Shown here: positions 22,430-33,410 of the stretch, one piece after another
How positions within the stretch are numbered: the stretch's first letter is position 1
How the letters are laid out: each line of letters opens with the position of its first letter
Assembly: GCA_037954665.1 (NCBI GenBank)
Contig: JBBMOL010000046.1
Location: forward strand, 2,836,501-2,900,500
Length of the DNA: 64,000 nt
Reading direction: 5' to 3'
DNA from: Laguncularia racemosa
Lineage: Eukaryota > Streptophyta > Magnoliopsida > Myrtales > Combretaceae
The notes under the pieces: model-generated
Database searches by the model: none
The model's input: only the letters and a program-made list of their open reading frames with translations
What the model was told of the DNA's origin: nothing
Made by a program: the position numbers and the translations under genes

Positions 22430-23387
22430 CAAATTTCAGTCAGTGTAGTAGGTCTAGCCACTGTTTAACAGCTTCCACTTTAGACTTATCAACCTACAAA
22501 CCATTAGCAGAAATTATGTAGCCAAGAAAAAGTACCTCTATAGTCATCATGAATACACACTTTTTCAAGGCAGCATAGAAATTTTCCCTACGCAACACAT
22601 TAAGAGCATCCCGCAAGTGCTGGAGATGCTGCTCTAGATCAATACTGTAAATTAGTATGTCGTCAAAATATACAACAACACACTTGCCAATGAATGGCCT
22701 CAAAACCTGATTCATCACTCTCATAAAAGTGTTAAGTACATTAGACAATCCAAACGGCATAACCAACTACCTCAAAACCTGATTCATCACTCTCATAAAA
22801 GTGTTAAGTACATTAGACAATCCAAACGGCATAACCAACTACTCATACAACCCCTCTCTTGTCTTGAAGGCTGTCTTCCACTCATCACCCACTCAAATGC
22901 AAATCCAGTGATATCCACTCTTCATGTCTAACTTTAAAAATACCTTAGCTCACTCAACTGGTCAAGTAAATCACCTAAGCAAGGAATAGGAAAATGATAC
23001 TTGACAGTAATCTTATTAATGGCTCAGCTATCCACATACATACGCTAGGTGCCATCCTTCTTGGGAGTCAAAAAGAGCAGGAACTACACAACCCTTCGCA
23101 AGCAATTCTTCAACTTGCCTCCTCAACTCCTCAAGTTCTGTAGGGCTCATTCGATAATGCGGTTTTTTAGGAAGGGCTGCACTAAGCTCAAGATCAATCT
23201 GGTGCTGGATATCACATAGTGTTGATAACCCATTCGACAATTCATTAGGAAATACATCTTGGAACTCAGCCACCACCGAAACTGCCACCTTAGGTACTTC
23301 AACTTCCCTTTCAACCTCTTTACCCACCAGAGCAAAGACAACTTTAGAATCCTGTAATTCTTCCTCAAACCTAGCTAAAGACAACAT
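22430..23387 (-). pseudogene. gypsy reverse transcriptase with an internal duplication
   Basis: The leading part reads FQDVFPNELSNGLSTLCDIQ, LPKKPHYRMSPTELEELRRQ and VEELLAKGCVVPAL. Between KG and CVVPAL roughly eight residues normally present (the IRES/IRD segment) are missing, and a shift follows. The later frame (22766-22494) reads MVMPFGLSNVLNTFMRVMNQ, with the YFDD catalytic motif at 22659-22670, then LKKCVFMMTIEVLFLGYIIS. The PFGLSN segment is duplicated head to tail (22698-22769 and 22770-22841). Confidence 0.8.
22698..22841. repeat. 72-bp tandem duplication in the RT domain
   Basis: 22698-22769 and 22770-22841 are identical by eye over 72 bp. As 72 is 24 codons, the duplication keeps frame and repeats the PFGLSN...MNQVL segment of the RT. 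Confidence 0.92.
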
Positions 23388-23402
23388 GTTGGAACTATTA
23401 CC

Positions 23403-23799
23403 CTACTTAACAATTTTAGACTCAATAGTGCTTCTATTAAGAACCAACACGATCTCCACACCCTTACATACAAAACTGTAAGTGTTAGCTCTACCATCAT
23501 GAGTCACACCCCTATCAAATTGCCAAGGCCTCCCCAACAACAAATGACAAGCATCCATTGTCACAACATCACACCAAACAGAGTCTCTATATTTAGAACT
23601 AATAGAGAATGTAACTAACGACCGTTTAGAGACACTTACCTCTCCACCCTTCTTTAGCCAAGCTAACTTGTAAGGTTTAGGATGTTGTTCTGGCTTAATG
23701 CCTAGCTTTTGCATAGCTTCTATGGACACAATGTTTTCACAGTTCCCTGAGTCAATCATAAACCGACAAACTTTGCCTAATACACTAACAAGGTTAAAT
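23403..23799 (-). pseudogene. gypsy aspartic protease
   Basis: In the same frame as the preceding gag piece. MIDSGNCENIVSIEAMQKLG keeps the D-S-G active site. It continues CDVVTMDACHLLLGRPWQFD, as in chromovirus-like gypsy elements. The active-site motif is intact but the polyprotein around it is broken. Confidence 0.8.
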
Positions 23800-24390
23800 A
23801 AATTGACTATATCCTGAATCTGCATCCTCAAACCCCTAATGTATCTAGCAACCAACTGATCATTTGTTTCTTGAAGTTCATTCCTAACTATCAATTGGTA
23901 AAATTCAGAAGTGTAATCATCTACTAACCTGCTACCTTGTTTAAGATTTTGTAGTCTCTGGTGCATAATGCACTGGAAATTATAAGGTAAAAACGCTATT
24001 TGTAGATGCTTCTTCATCTTTTCCCACGATGCGATTTTTTATTTTCCCATCCTATTCCGAGTCAATTTTAATTGCCACCACCATGTTGTGGCCCTACCAC
24101 GTAATCTAGTTGCTACCAATTGTACCCATTTATCCTCAAGGACTCCTTTGAAATCCAAAATCTCTTCAACCATGGTCAACCAATCCAAGAATTCTTCTGG
24201 TTGGAGGCTTCCATGAAACTCCGGTATCTCTATTCTCATACCTCGTTCCCAATGCCTCTAGTCTTCCTCTGCACGAGGCCTAACACACCTACGTGGTACT
24301 ACATCATATTGCTCATCTTCCTCAAGAGAAGATGAGTCATCTTCTGCCTCTTCTACAATTGGCATCGGGTTAGGGTTTCTCAATTTGATT
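23800..24390 (-). pseudogene. gypsy gag remnant
   Basis: From about 24370 a frame reads MPIVEEAEDDSSSLEEDEQY, a stop, then MRIEIPEFHGSLQPEEFLDW, LTMVEEILDFKGVLEDKWVQ and LVATRLRGRATTWWWQLKL. After a shift: MKKHLQIAFLPYNFQCIMHQ, RLQNLKQGSRLVDDYTSEFY and YIRGLRMQIQDIVNLFN. This is the Retrotrans_gag fold in order. The zinc-knuckle part expected next is missing: the frame runs directly into the protease. Confidence 0.8.
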
Positions 24391-24776
24391 TAAATTGCTT
24401 CTTTGAACCAAACTATAGTTCTTGTATAATAGGATTTTATTTTTTTTCAAAGCAAACTTTAAAAAGAAAAAAAAAATCACCTCTATAGTTCGATTCAGTT
24501 TGATTTACAAATTAAGCAAATCAAGCTCGCTAACAACTCACCTTATTTTTTGGTATTATACTAATAACAACATCCACAAAAAAAAAAAAAATCCTAGTAG
24601 CCAAATTATTTAGCACTTCATACTTTAATACTTCCGAGTGTAAAGGATCACTTTATATTCCATTTTTATATAATCTTGTGGGGATGAGAAGCCATTAATT
24701 CCGGTAGTTGTTTGACTGGTTTAATACATATGATTATGAACATGCTTGATGAGTGAAATTTCTCTCCCCGCATCTC

Positions 24777-24790
24777 CCCACCCCCCCCCA

Positions 24791-24819
<29 letters not shown>
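24777..24819. repeat. Poly-C tract (about 40 C, one A)
   Basis: A run of C broken by a single A, ending in 29 consecutive C. The exact length is unreliable, as sequencing of such tracts is error-prone. Confidence 0.85.
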
Positions 24820-24821
<2 letters not shown>

Positions 24822-25216
24822 TCTTGGTACCTTTTGCTTTATGCAGTGCTTTGGCTTCTTCCTCCGTTACCACCGACTCTCATGAATCATGACCTCAATG
24901 CTGTCCTATTTCAACACTAATTTACCTTCAAGATCTGTCTTATATGTTCTTATAGTTGTGCTGGATTTTTTTTTTCTCTTTTTATTTTATAATTTTCATT
25001 CGTTTGCTGCCAAATAATTCTTTTAATATAATAGTAAAGGCATGATTTTAAAGTGGTGGGGATTCATAAATCATAACATATTGGAATCTGAAGATATGCC
25101 CAGATGGCTTCACATTACAATTGCACATGCACTCCCAATATAACCTTTCGTAGACTGCCTTATATTTGATTTCGTTTTGTTAATGCAAAGCACTCATTGC
25201 TTCATTTCGAGTTTAT

Positions 25217-25226
25217 ATCATTATAT

Positions 25227-25261
<35 letters not shown>
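25217..25261. repeat. TA microsatellite
   Basis: About 20 TA units with one interruption. Confidence 0.9.
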
Positions 25262-25864
25262 CGAGCTTAAGCTCGATAGAAAAAATTTGGGGTTTGAGCT
25301 TATATTATTCCGTAAAAACTTTGCTACAAATTTCTATCGGGAAGTGCAGAATTATCTCAACTAAGCAATCATTTATTTAAAAAATTATATGGGCGCTCCA
25401 AGTCTAAACTGTGCTCTTATCCCTATGTTTTAATGATGAAATAAATTCCCTTAACATATTATGCTATCCAATATTCAACTTTATTATCAAAACCAAGCCA
25501 AATCAACATCAAAATGGAAAATACAACTCTCTCACAATCTAGTGTTGGATGTCAAACATGATTCAATGTGTCCCTAGGTAACAATGCTAGCTCCCCAAGT
25601 TAGATATTTCAGTATCATAAGAGTTATTCCACACAAAATTCCTCACATGGCACATGAAGCTTGGGCGTTAATGTTTAAGTTTGAATCTTTAAAGTAGAAT
25701 TTTTTTCCAATATAACAAAAACTTTTACATACATGGATTTGATGATGATGCCATTGATTCTCCATGATCGTAATTGGAAACCTCTTTTATTATGTAAACT
25801 TACATTAAGTAGTCATGTAGCTCCTTTTTCCCTTGTTTTCACACTTTACATTAGTATGACCATG

Positions 25865-27926
25865 TGTCGAGTCTAATTTTTGAATTCCCATTCCTAATCC
25901 GATCTAAACTAAACCATGTGCTCATCTAATCTAGGTCCTCGACTTGAGTTAGGAATTTCGTTCGATTTTTTGAATCGCTACCCAACTGTTGTTGGGAAAA
26001 AGTGAATTAAGACTAAAGGAGCGGATTAGTCTTAATTTGGACTACTAGTCGTCGTTATTTCCTCTTCTCGTTTTTGTGAGAAGAGAAAAAGGGAAAACCA
26101 GAGTTTCTAAGTCCGGAGGCTAACCTATTAAAACCTATATGGTTACCACCTGATCTCCTAAAATTGTTCATCTTTAGAAATGTGTTTCTGTTAATTTTTG
26201 TTATGTCTTTGAATTTATTTCAAAAAAAGGATTTTTCATTTATTTTATGGGTTGACCCGAATGGGTGCCTACGTACCTACTACTCAGGATCAAACAAGCC
26301 GTAGTTCGCTTTTCTGAAAATCTTTAGTGCATTGGTGAATTTTAATTTTGAAATTTCTTTCGATTTATGTTCTTACCATTTTTTGGATTTTTCCTAAAAA
26401 AACCTCTAAGCCTAAGCTTGATTTCATTTTGAAAATGATTTTTGTAGGGAAAACATCAATTTTGATTTATTTGATGAAAATGATTTCTCTAAGTGCTAAA
26501 ACTTATTTATTTATCTTTTTATGATTTTTTATGACTTTTTATGATTTTTTTTGTTAATTTTGTGATTTCTGAGAATTTTTTGGGATTTTTGTGGTCTTTA
26601 GGAATTTTTGTTGATTTTCGTGATTTTTGGGAATTTTTGTTTATTATCTATCCTATTTGACATCTACAATTTTATGATTTATTTTCCTAATTTTTATTAT
26701 TTTTATATATTTTTTTATTATTATTTTTTATTTATCTATTTATTATTTTTCTACATTATTAAATTCTAGAAAAATCTAATTTCTACATTTTCCTATTTAT
26801 TAAAAATAACACATAAATACATAAATAAATAAATAAATAACAAATAATTAATTAATTAATTCAGAATAAATAAATAAACAAAATTAATAAAAAAAAATCC
26901 GAAAAATCCGACTTACCTGGATCCGGGTCGATGCGCGGGTCAGGTCAGTCGGGTCGAATCGGGTCGGGTCGGATCGGTCGGACACAGCGGCGGGGTTGGC
27001 TCGTTCACGGCGTTCCGGCGGTCTTTTGCAGCGGGTGAAGTGTCGAATCCTAGCTTCTTGAGGGTGCTGAATCCGATGGTGGTGGCGGTTTACTCCCAAA
27101 ACGTCTCCTTGCGGTGGCTCAACTCCGATCGGCGGTCGCAACTTTGGGTTTCCTCCGATCTACACTCTTTTCTCTCTTTCTCGCAATTCTGATCCGTGTC
27201 CTTGCTTCCTCATCTCCTCCTCTATTTATAGGCGCTTGAAATCGAGCTGGATAAGCTCGGATTTCCTCCGATTGAAGCTGATCGGATTTTCGGTTGAAAA
27301 ACCAACTCCGATTCGTGCCCATCCAACGATTTGTTGCGATTTGATTTTAATTAGATAATGTTTATCTTATCTTTGTTGAAGATCTGTTGGATTTGTGCAA
27401 AAAAATCGAATCAAAACGGTCGAAATACGAATTTTTTCTTCGCCGGCGATCTCGGGCTTGAGGTAGGAGACGATCACGCGCCCGGCGCGTGTGTTTCTTC
27501 CAGCCAATCAGATGCTGCCACGTGTCCTGGATAAGTCGAAAAAATTGCAAAACGCGGAAACTCTTTCCCCCGCGATTCGAACGTCTGACCGAGCCCCCGC
27601 GCGCGCGCGCCTAACCACGGTCCGGACCAGCTGGGCTAGCCCACTTTCGCGATTTTATTTATTTCGCAAATTGCATATATGCAATGCAATTTTTCTATTT
27701 TTTTGTATTTTTTGAAATTTCAAAAATTTGTAAAAATTGTTTATTATTCATTATTGCTATTTCTGAAATCATTTTTCAAAATTGAAGTGTTTTCCTATTT
27801 ATTTTTATTTTTGAACATTTTTATTATTTTATGCTAAATTAGGAAAAAAATGGAAAATTTAGAAAAATTGAAAATTGATTATTATTGAAAATTATTGACT
27901 CCTAGGGCAAAAATGGGGTGTTTACA
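25865..27926 (-). repeat. 3' LTR of the Tat element
   Basis: 2,062 bp; on the plus strand it starts TGTCGAGTCTAAT and ends GGGGTGTTTACA, so on the minus strand it begins TGTAAACACCCC. It holds a GC-rich block (about 26900-27650) inside otherwise AT-rich sequence. Confidence 0.92.
27223..27230 (-). promoter_or_regulatory. TATA box in the Tat 3' LTR
   Basis: The minus strand reads CGCCTATAAATAGAGGAGG, a strong TATA box; retroelement transcription would start 25-35 bases downstream. The same motif is present in the 5' LTR. Confidence 0.7.
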
Positions 27927-27938
27927 GCTGCCCCTCTT
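27927..27938 (-). other. Polypurine tract of the Tat element
   Basis: The minus strand reads AAGAGGGGCAGC directly before TGTAAACACC, the 3' LTR start. Confidence 0.8.
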
Positions 27939-28014
27939 TGTGGTAAAGTTTGAAAAACTTAACTACAAAGACAAACAAAAGACGACATTTTTGACCTCTT
28001 AAATTAGGTTTTAG

Positions 28015-29212
28015 TAGGAAAATGCCCCAAGAGCTGATAATCCTACGGTTGAAGATGCTCCTAACAATTCAAGGTAATGTTCCCTCTCCAAAAAGTGCTT
28101 TATGGGCTAACTAATTGGCGACAGGACACATGTCAAGCCTCGAGCAGGAATGTATGAGAAATGATGATAGGAAGCGTCTTATCAGACTTGCAACCTTGGA
28201 AAGAAAATTTACTTAGGAAGCGCCCTTATGAGCTGGCTACCTGTCGACAGAAGCGTCTTGTTAGACTAGCAACTGTTTGGGAAGGATGTTTCCGAAAAGT
28301 TCCCCAAGAGCTGACTAATCGGGAGAATCTAAGAAAGTGCCCATATTGGGCTGACTAACCTTAAAATAGATTTTAGGAAAGTGCCCATCTTGGGCTAACT
28401 AACCTGTGGTAATGTCTCAAAAGGTGCCCTTATGAGCTGACCCTGAGAACGAATTTTTTTAGGAAAGTGCCCATATTGGGCTGACTAACCTTTGATAAAA
28501 TTCTTAGGAAAGTGCCCATCTTGGGCTGACTATCCTTTGGATTGATTTTTAGGAAAGTGCCCCAAGAGCTGACTAACCTAAAATAGAACTGTCTCAAAAG
28601 GTGCCCTTATGAGCTGACCTTGAGAACAGGTTTTTTTTCCGGGAAAGTGCCCATATTGGGCTGACTAACCCTTAGATTGATTTTTAGGAAAGTACCCCAA
28701 GAGCTGACTAACCTAAAATAGAACTATCTCAAAAGGTGCCCTTATGAGCTGACCCTGAGAACAGGTTTTTTCGGGAAAGTGCCCATATTGGGCTGACTAA
28801 CCCTTGGATTGACTTTTAGGAAAGTGCCCCAAGAGCTGACTAACCTAAAATAGACTGTCTCAAAAGGTGCCCTTATAAGCTGACCCTGAGAACAGGTTTT
28901 TTCGGGAAAGTGCCCATATTAGGCTAACTAACCCTTGGATTGACTTTTAGGAAAGTGCCCCAAGAGCTTACTAACCTAAAATAGAACTGTCTCAAAAGGT
29001 GCCCTTATGAGCTGACCTTGAGAACAGGTTTTTTCGGGAAAGTGCCCATATTGGGCTGACTAACCCTTGGATTGACTTTTAGGAAAGTGCCCCAAGAGCT
29101 GACTAACCTAAAATAGAACTGTCTCAAAAGGTGCCCTTATGAGCTGACCCTGAGAACAGGTTTTTTTCGAGAAAGTGCCCATACTGGGCTGACTAACCCT
29201 ATTAAAGGAAAT
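28015..29212 (-). repeat. Higher-order tandem repeat in the Tat 3' UTR
   Basis: Basic units of about 44-46 bp contain AGTGCCC...GGGCTGACTAACC. From about 28440 three variants (the 'catattgggctgac', 'ccaagagctgac' and 'cttatgagctgac' types) cycle as a trimer of about 132 bp: GAACAGG recurs at 28624, 28759, 28890, 29022 and 29154 (steps 135, 131, 132, 132). Units before 28440 are more diverged and irregular. The array lies between integrase and the PPT, where Tat elements are known to carry satellite-like arrays. Confidence 0.9.
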
Positions 29213-29821
29213 GTCTAGACACGTGCTTCATTATGAGTTGACTCATCTGGTACTTTTGAACATGCTTCTTACTAAGCTAGATGATGTGATGCCTTTCATG
29301 ATGTGATGATAGTTACCTATTTTAATATGATTGCCAGTTTATCTCGGATAGCAACCAAACAACTGAACCTTCGTGTTGGTTTGTTCCTGCTTCTTTTCTT
29401 CTTATCTTGACACTGGATTGAAAATCTTGATGTGCCTCTTTTCTTTATGCACAAAGCTTCATTCGACGGTAATGTTATCCTAATAATGCGCTCAGTTTTA
29501 ATGCTTAGGAGTAGACAAAATTATATCACAAATTACATTAAGATTCATTATCATTTTAGTGTTTATCTTTCATTGACAAAGTGGTAGGTAATGTGTTTAG
29601 GTGTATTTATTGTGATAAGAATTGATTGGGATTGTTGACCATTCAGGGATATTAGCTTTGCTTGTAGAAAAGTAAAAACTCGACTCAACGAACTTTGTAT
29701 CGAATATTGGCTTTCATAAACATTGGCAAAATTTCAATTCCCTTGCCTAAGGATAGTACATCTTTACAGCATCTGTGTTGACAGGGGTCTCTCAATTCTG
29801 GACCATCCATCTGAGTTAATA
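29213..29821 (-). other. Unique part of the Tat 3' UTR
   Basis: Non-coding AT-rich sequence between the end of integrase and the tandem array. No open frame or motif stands out. Confidence 0.6.
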
Positions 29822-31173
29822 TTAAGCACCACCTGACAGAACCTTTTTCACCACATACGGGCCTTCATAATTTGGAGTGAATTTTCCTCTGGAGTCTTGG
29901 GCGTTCGGGAGAACTTTCTTAGTACTAGATCGCCCTCTTTGAAGTACCGAGGTCTCATCTTCTTGTTGAATGCTCGGGCTATCCTCTGTTGGTAACACTG
30001 ACCATGACATAGCGCGGTAAGTCTTCTTTCATCAATCAGATTCAGCTGATCAAGCCTTTTCTTTACCCAATCCAATTTTGTTAATTGAGTTTCTGACAAG
30101 ATTCTGAATGATGGTATCTCGACTTCCACTAGTAGCATGCTTCTGTACCATATACCAATGAGTAAGGGGTAACTCCCGTAGATGTTCTTATTGAAGTCCT
30201 ATAGCCATGAAAAGCAAATGGTAACATTTTGGTGCCAATCTTTGTAAGTTGTTGTCATTTTCTCGATGATCTTCTTGATATTTTTGTTAGCTGCTTCTAC
30301 TGCCCCGTTCATTTGAGGTCGGTAAGGGGTTGAATTTCTGTGGTTTATGTGGAATTGTTGACATAAACCTGTCATCGATTTATTGTTGAGATTGGTACCA
30401 TTGTCGGTGATGATCGACTCAGGAACTCCATATCGGGCTATTATGTCCCTTTTTAAGAAGCGGACTACTACCCCTTTTGTGACATTGGTATATGATGACG
30501 CTTCTACCCATTTGGTGAAGTAATCAATCGCTACTAGTATAAATCTGTGGCCATTGGATGCCGTTGGAGTGATTGGGCCGATTATGTCGATTCCCCACAT
30601 GGAAAGGCCACGGCGCCGATAACAAATGTAGCTCGTTGGGTAGAGCATTGATCGGTTTGCGTATACTTAGCACAGGTGGCAGTGCTTAACATACTTTATG
30701 CAATCCGACTCCATGGTTAACCAGTAATACCCTAACCTCATGATTTTTCGGGCCAACATGTAGCCGTTCATATGAGGTCCACATACCCCTTCATGTATTT
30801 CCTTCATGAGTTCGCATGCTTAATTTTTGTCCACACATCTCAACAGGGTGGTATCATATGATCTCTTGTAGAGTATAGACCCACTTAATAAGAAATGACT
30901 TGCCAACCTTCTGAGCGTTCTTTGGTCATTCTTGCTCACCATTTCAGGGTATTTACCTTCTTGGAGGAAGGTCTTGATGTCGTGATACCAGGGCTTATCA
31001 TCTTGTATCTTTTCAATTGTCAAACAATAAGCGGGCCGACTTTCGATGTCTATTTTCATCGGTTGAACTTCGGCTCCTCCTGTTATTTGAATCACGGATG
31101 CTAGCGTGGCTAGGGCATCTGCGAACTGGTTTGAATTCTCGGGATGTACGTGAAGGTGATTGCCTTAAATTCC
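29822..31173 (-). pseudogene. Tat integrase
   Basis: N-terminal part 31095-30820: DDKPWYHDIKTFLQEGKYPE and LASHFLLSGSILYKRSYDTT, ending LLRCVDKN. The zinc segment between 30820 and 30650 is in other frames (MKEIHEGVCGPHMNG, MARKIMRLGYYW). Core 30648-30199: MWGIDIIGPITPTASNGHRF (first Asp), SIITDNGTNLNNKSMTGLCQ (second Asp) and YRPQMNGAVEAANKNIKKII (Glu), so the D-D-E triad is intact. C-terminal part 30138-29822 in two frames: LDWVKKRLDQLNLIDERRLT, KKMRPRYFKEGDLVLRK and NYEGPYVVKKVLSGGA, with one shift between them. Confidence 0.87.
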
Positions 31174-32040
31174 TCAATTCAGCTCTGTCAAGTGTTGATG
31201 GTACGGTACCAGTTTGGGGTCTTTAGTTTTGTATTCCCCTCTTGTTTGTAGTATGATGAGCGACGAGTCCCCGTACACCTCTAATTCGCGGATTCCCATT
31301 TGGTTGGCCATCTTGAGGCCAAGAATACATGCTTCATATTCCGCGATATTATTGGTATAGGAAAATGTAAGTCTTGTCGCTGTAGGGAATTGAGTGTCGT
31401 CTGGGGATATCAATACTGCCCCAACCCCACAACCGAATACGTTGGCAACCCCGTCGAAAAACAGTTTCCACCCACCATTCTGCTCTCTCCCAGAGTTTTC
31501 TACCGGCATATCTTCTACTGTTAATATGTCCTCGTCCGGAAATTGGACTTGTATTTCTTGGGTATCTGTCTCGACAGGGTGTTCGGCCAACTGATCGGCT
31601 AAGGCTTGTCCCTTTATCGAGTTTTGATTTACATACGTGATGTCAAACTCGGATAGAAGCATATGCCATTTAGAGATTCTACCCATCAATGCTGGCTTCT
31701 CTGCCAAGTATTTCAAGGGATCATGTCTTGTCAACAGCTCAATATGATAGTAAAGGGTGTATTGCCTTAGTCGATGCATGACCCAAATTAACGCACAACA
31801 CGTCTTCTCCACCTCTGAGTACCTTTGTTCCCCATCTGTGAACTTCTTGCTCAAATAATATACGGGACATTCTCTTCCCTCTTCATCTTTCTGCCCCAAC
31901 ACACATCCCAGGATTCGGGGAGTATGGTGAGGTATAAGAATAAGGGTGTTCCTTGTTTCGGGACTATCAAGATCGGGGTTTTATAAGATAGTCTTTGATT
32001 GTCCTGAACGCTTCTTCACATTCGTCGTCCCATTCTATTG
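31174..32040 (-). pseudogene. Tat RNase H plus second, archaeal-type RNase H
   Basis: The open frame 31902-31174 (242 residues) starts in the ordinary RNase H: YYLSKKFTDGEQRYSEVEKT, LRQYTLYYHIELLTRHDPLK and WHMLLSEFDITYVNQNSIKG. After a linker (PVETDTQEIQVQFPDEDILT) a second domain begins WKLFFDGVANVFGCGVGAVL and continues NIAEYEACILGLKMANQMGI and LEVYGDSSLIILQTRGEYKT. It carries the D, E, D pattern of the archaeal-type RNase H. Two RNase H domains in tandem are diagnostic of the Tat lineage. The start of the first domain (32040-31902) is in a broken frame. Confidence 0.88.
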
Positions 32041-33075
32041 CGGCGTTCTTCTTCAACAGAGGAATAGCGGCCGGCATTTGTCGGTGAGTTGTGAGATAAA
32101 CCGAGCTATATAATTTAGTCTCCCCAGCAAGCTTCTTACTTCTTTAACGGAGCGTGGGGAAGGTAACTCTAATATGGACTTTACCTTGTCAGGGTCAATC
32201 TTAATGCCCTCCTGGCTAATGACGAACCCTAACAATTTCCCCGTTGTAACCCCGAAAGTACATTTTTTCCGGGTTTAACTTAAGCTGGAACTTCCTCAGT
32301 CGTTTGAACAATTTCTCAGGATATCTATATGGCTTTCTCCTTCTTTGGATTTGGCTATCATGTCGTCGACATATACCTCAACCACACGATGCATCATGTC
32401 ATGAAGTATGGCGACCATGGCTCTCTGATACGTTGTCCCGGCGTTTTTCAGACCGAAGGGCATGACTTTGTAACAGAAAGTTCCCCATGTTGTGATGAAG
32501 GTTGTCTTGGTCTTGTCTTCCTCGGCCATTTTTATTTGATTGTATCCTGAGAAACCGTCCATGAATGAGAAAAGATGGTTTTCCGCGGTGTTATCCACTA
32601 GAACATCAATATGAGGTAGGGGGAAGTTATCCTTTGGCTTGGCTTGGTTTAAATCCCGAAAGTCCACGCATACGCGCACTTTTCCGTTCTTTTTTATAAC
32701 GGGGACTACATTTGCCACCCATTCTGGGTAGTCGGATACTTCGATGAACCCTACTTCCAGTAGTTTCTTGACTTCTTCTTTGATTTTTAGCAAGATGTCG
32801 GGCCTAAATCTTCTTAGTTTTTGTTTTTTAGGTTTGACATCTTCCCTTGTGGGAAGCCTATGAACTACTATCGACTGGTCTAGCCCTGGCATGTCACCAT
32901 ATGACCAGGCAAACACATCTGCATATTCGATTAATAGCTCGGTTATCTCACATTTTTGCTTGGCACTCAAACTGGTCCCGATTTTGAGGTTCTTAGGGTT
33001 TTCCATGCTGCCTAGATTTACTGTCTCCACAGGCTCGTCGATCGAGATTCTGCTTTGTTCATGTTTTAGCCAATT
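32041..33075 (-). pseudogene. Tat reverse transcriptase
   Basis: The frame 33030-32296 (244 residues) reads FAWSYGDMPGLDQSIVVHRL, VKKLLEVGFIEVSDYPEWVA, VIKKNGKVRVCVDFRDLNQA and FSFMDGFSGYNQIKMAEEDK. MPFGLKNAGTTYQRAM leads to the intact YVDD at 32362-32373. A shift follows after the CSND end. The 32235-32053 frame continues MLGFVISQEGIKIDPDKVKS and SLLGRLNYIARFISQL. The upstream frame reads on into HEQSRISIDEPVE. One frameshift near 33066 separates it from the region just after the candidate intron. Confidence 0.88.
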
Positions 33076-33198
33076 TTCTTTATTATTTCGTGGTCTAAGA
33101 TATCGTCTTCAACAACTGACCCAGTAGCGTTAGGAACGATATCAGCGTTTTTACGTTCTACTTGCGCGAAATATCCCTGATGTTCGATGGTAGGAGAT

Positions 33199-33410
33199 CT
33201 GAGTGACATAAAAAATGAAATCATATATAATAATAAAAGAAACAAACTGTAATGGAATTCGATAAATAGTCTCAATAAAATTTGTTCAATGATTTTTTCT
33301 ACTCTTGAGCTAACCTAACGCTATTGATAGGACAACAAACCAGTTGTTCAGAGCTGGATGTTGGTTGGACATGCGGGAGATTGATTCCCCTTTGTTGTTG
33401 TCCTCTTTGT
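33199..33410 (-). other. Candidate intron region between protease and RT
   Basis: The protease frame stops at 33411 and the RT-side frame begins near 33198. Read on the minus strand, the interval has several stops, then a T-rich run (TTTCTTTTATTATTATATAT ... TTTTTTATGTCACTCAG) ending in AG at 33200-33199 exactly where coding-like sequence (SPTIEHQGYFAQVERKNADI) begins. Ogre elements are known to splice an intron at this very place. The donor is not resolved; TTAG/GTTAGC near 33314-33326 is one option, but a donor upstream of the stop at 33411 is required if the frame is to continue. Confidence 0.45.

Larger units (their letters stand above)
19930..24390 (-). mobile_element. 5'-truncated, degraded Ty3/gypsy retrotransposon
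   Basis: On the minus strand the order is gag, protease, RT, RNase H, integrase, which is the gypsy order. Its proteins resemble those of the gypsy element at 57.8-63.5 kb (for example DACHLLLGRPWQFD against DACHLLFGRPWQFD). The probable 3' LTR (about 19930-20540) matches the relic at 9730. At the 5' side recognisable gag ends near 24370 and no PBS or 5' LTR follows, so the element was truncated. Many stops and shifts, an in-frame deletion joining gag to protease, and a 72-bp duplication in RT are present. Confidence 0.8.
24391..25864. other. AT-rich spacer with a C homopolymer and a TA microsatellite
   Basis: No gene recognised. Contains a long C tract (24781-24819) and a TA microsatellite (about 25217-25261). 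Confidence 0.55.

Noticed and set aside
28340..29212. Regularly spaced repeats, CRISPR-like at first sight
   Set aside because: The whole unit is repeated, with no unique spacers, in a plant retrotransposon 3' UTR.
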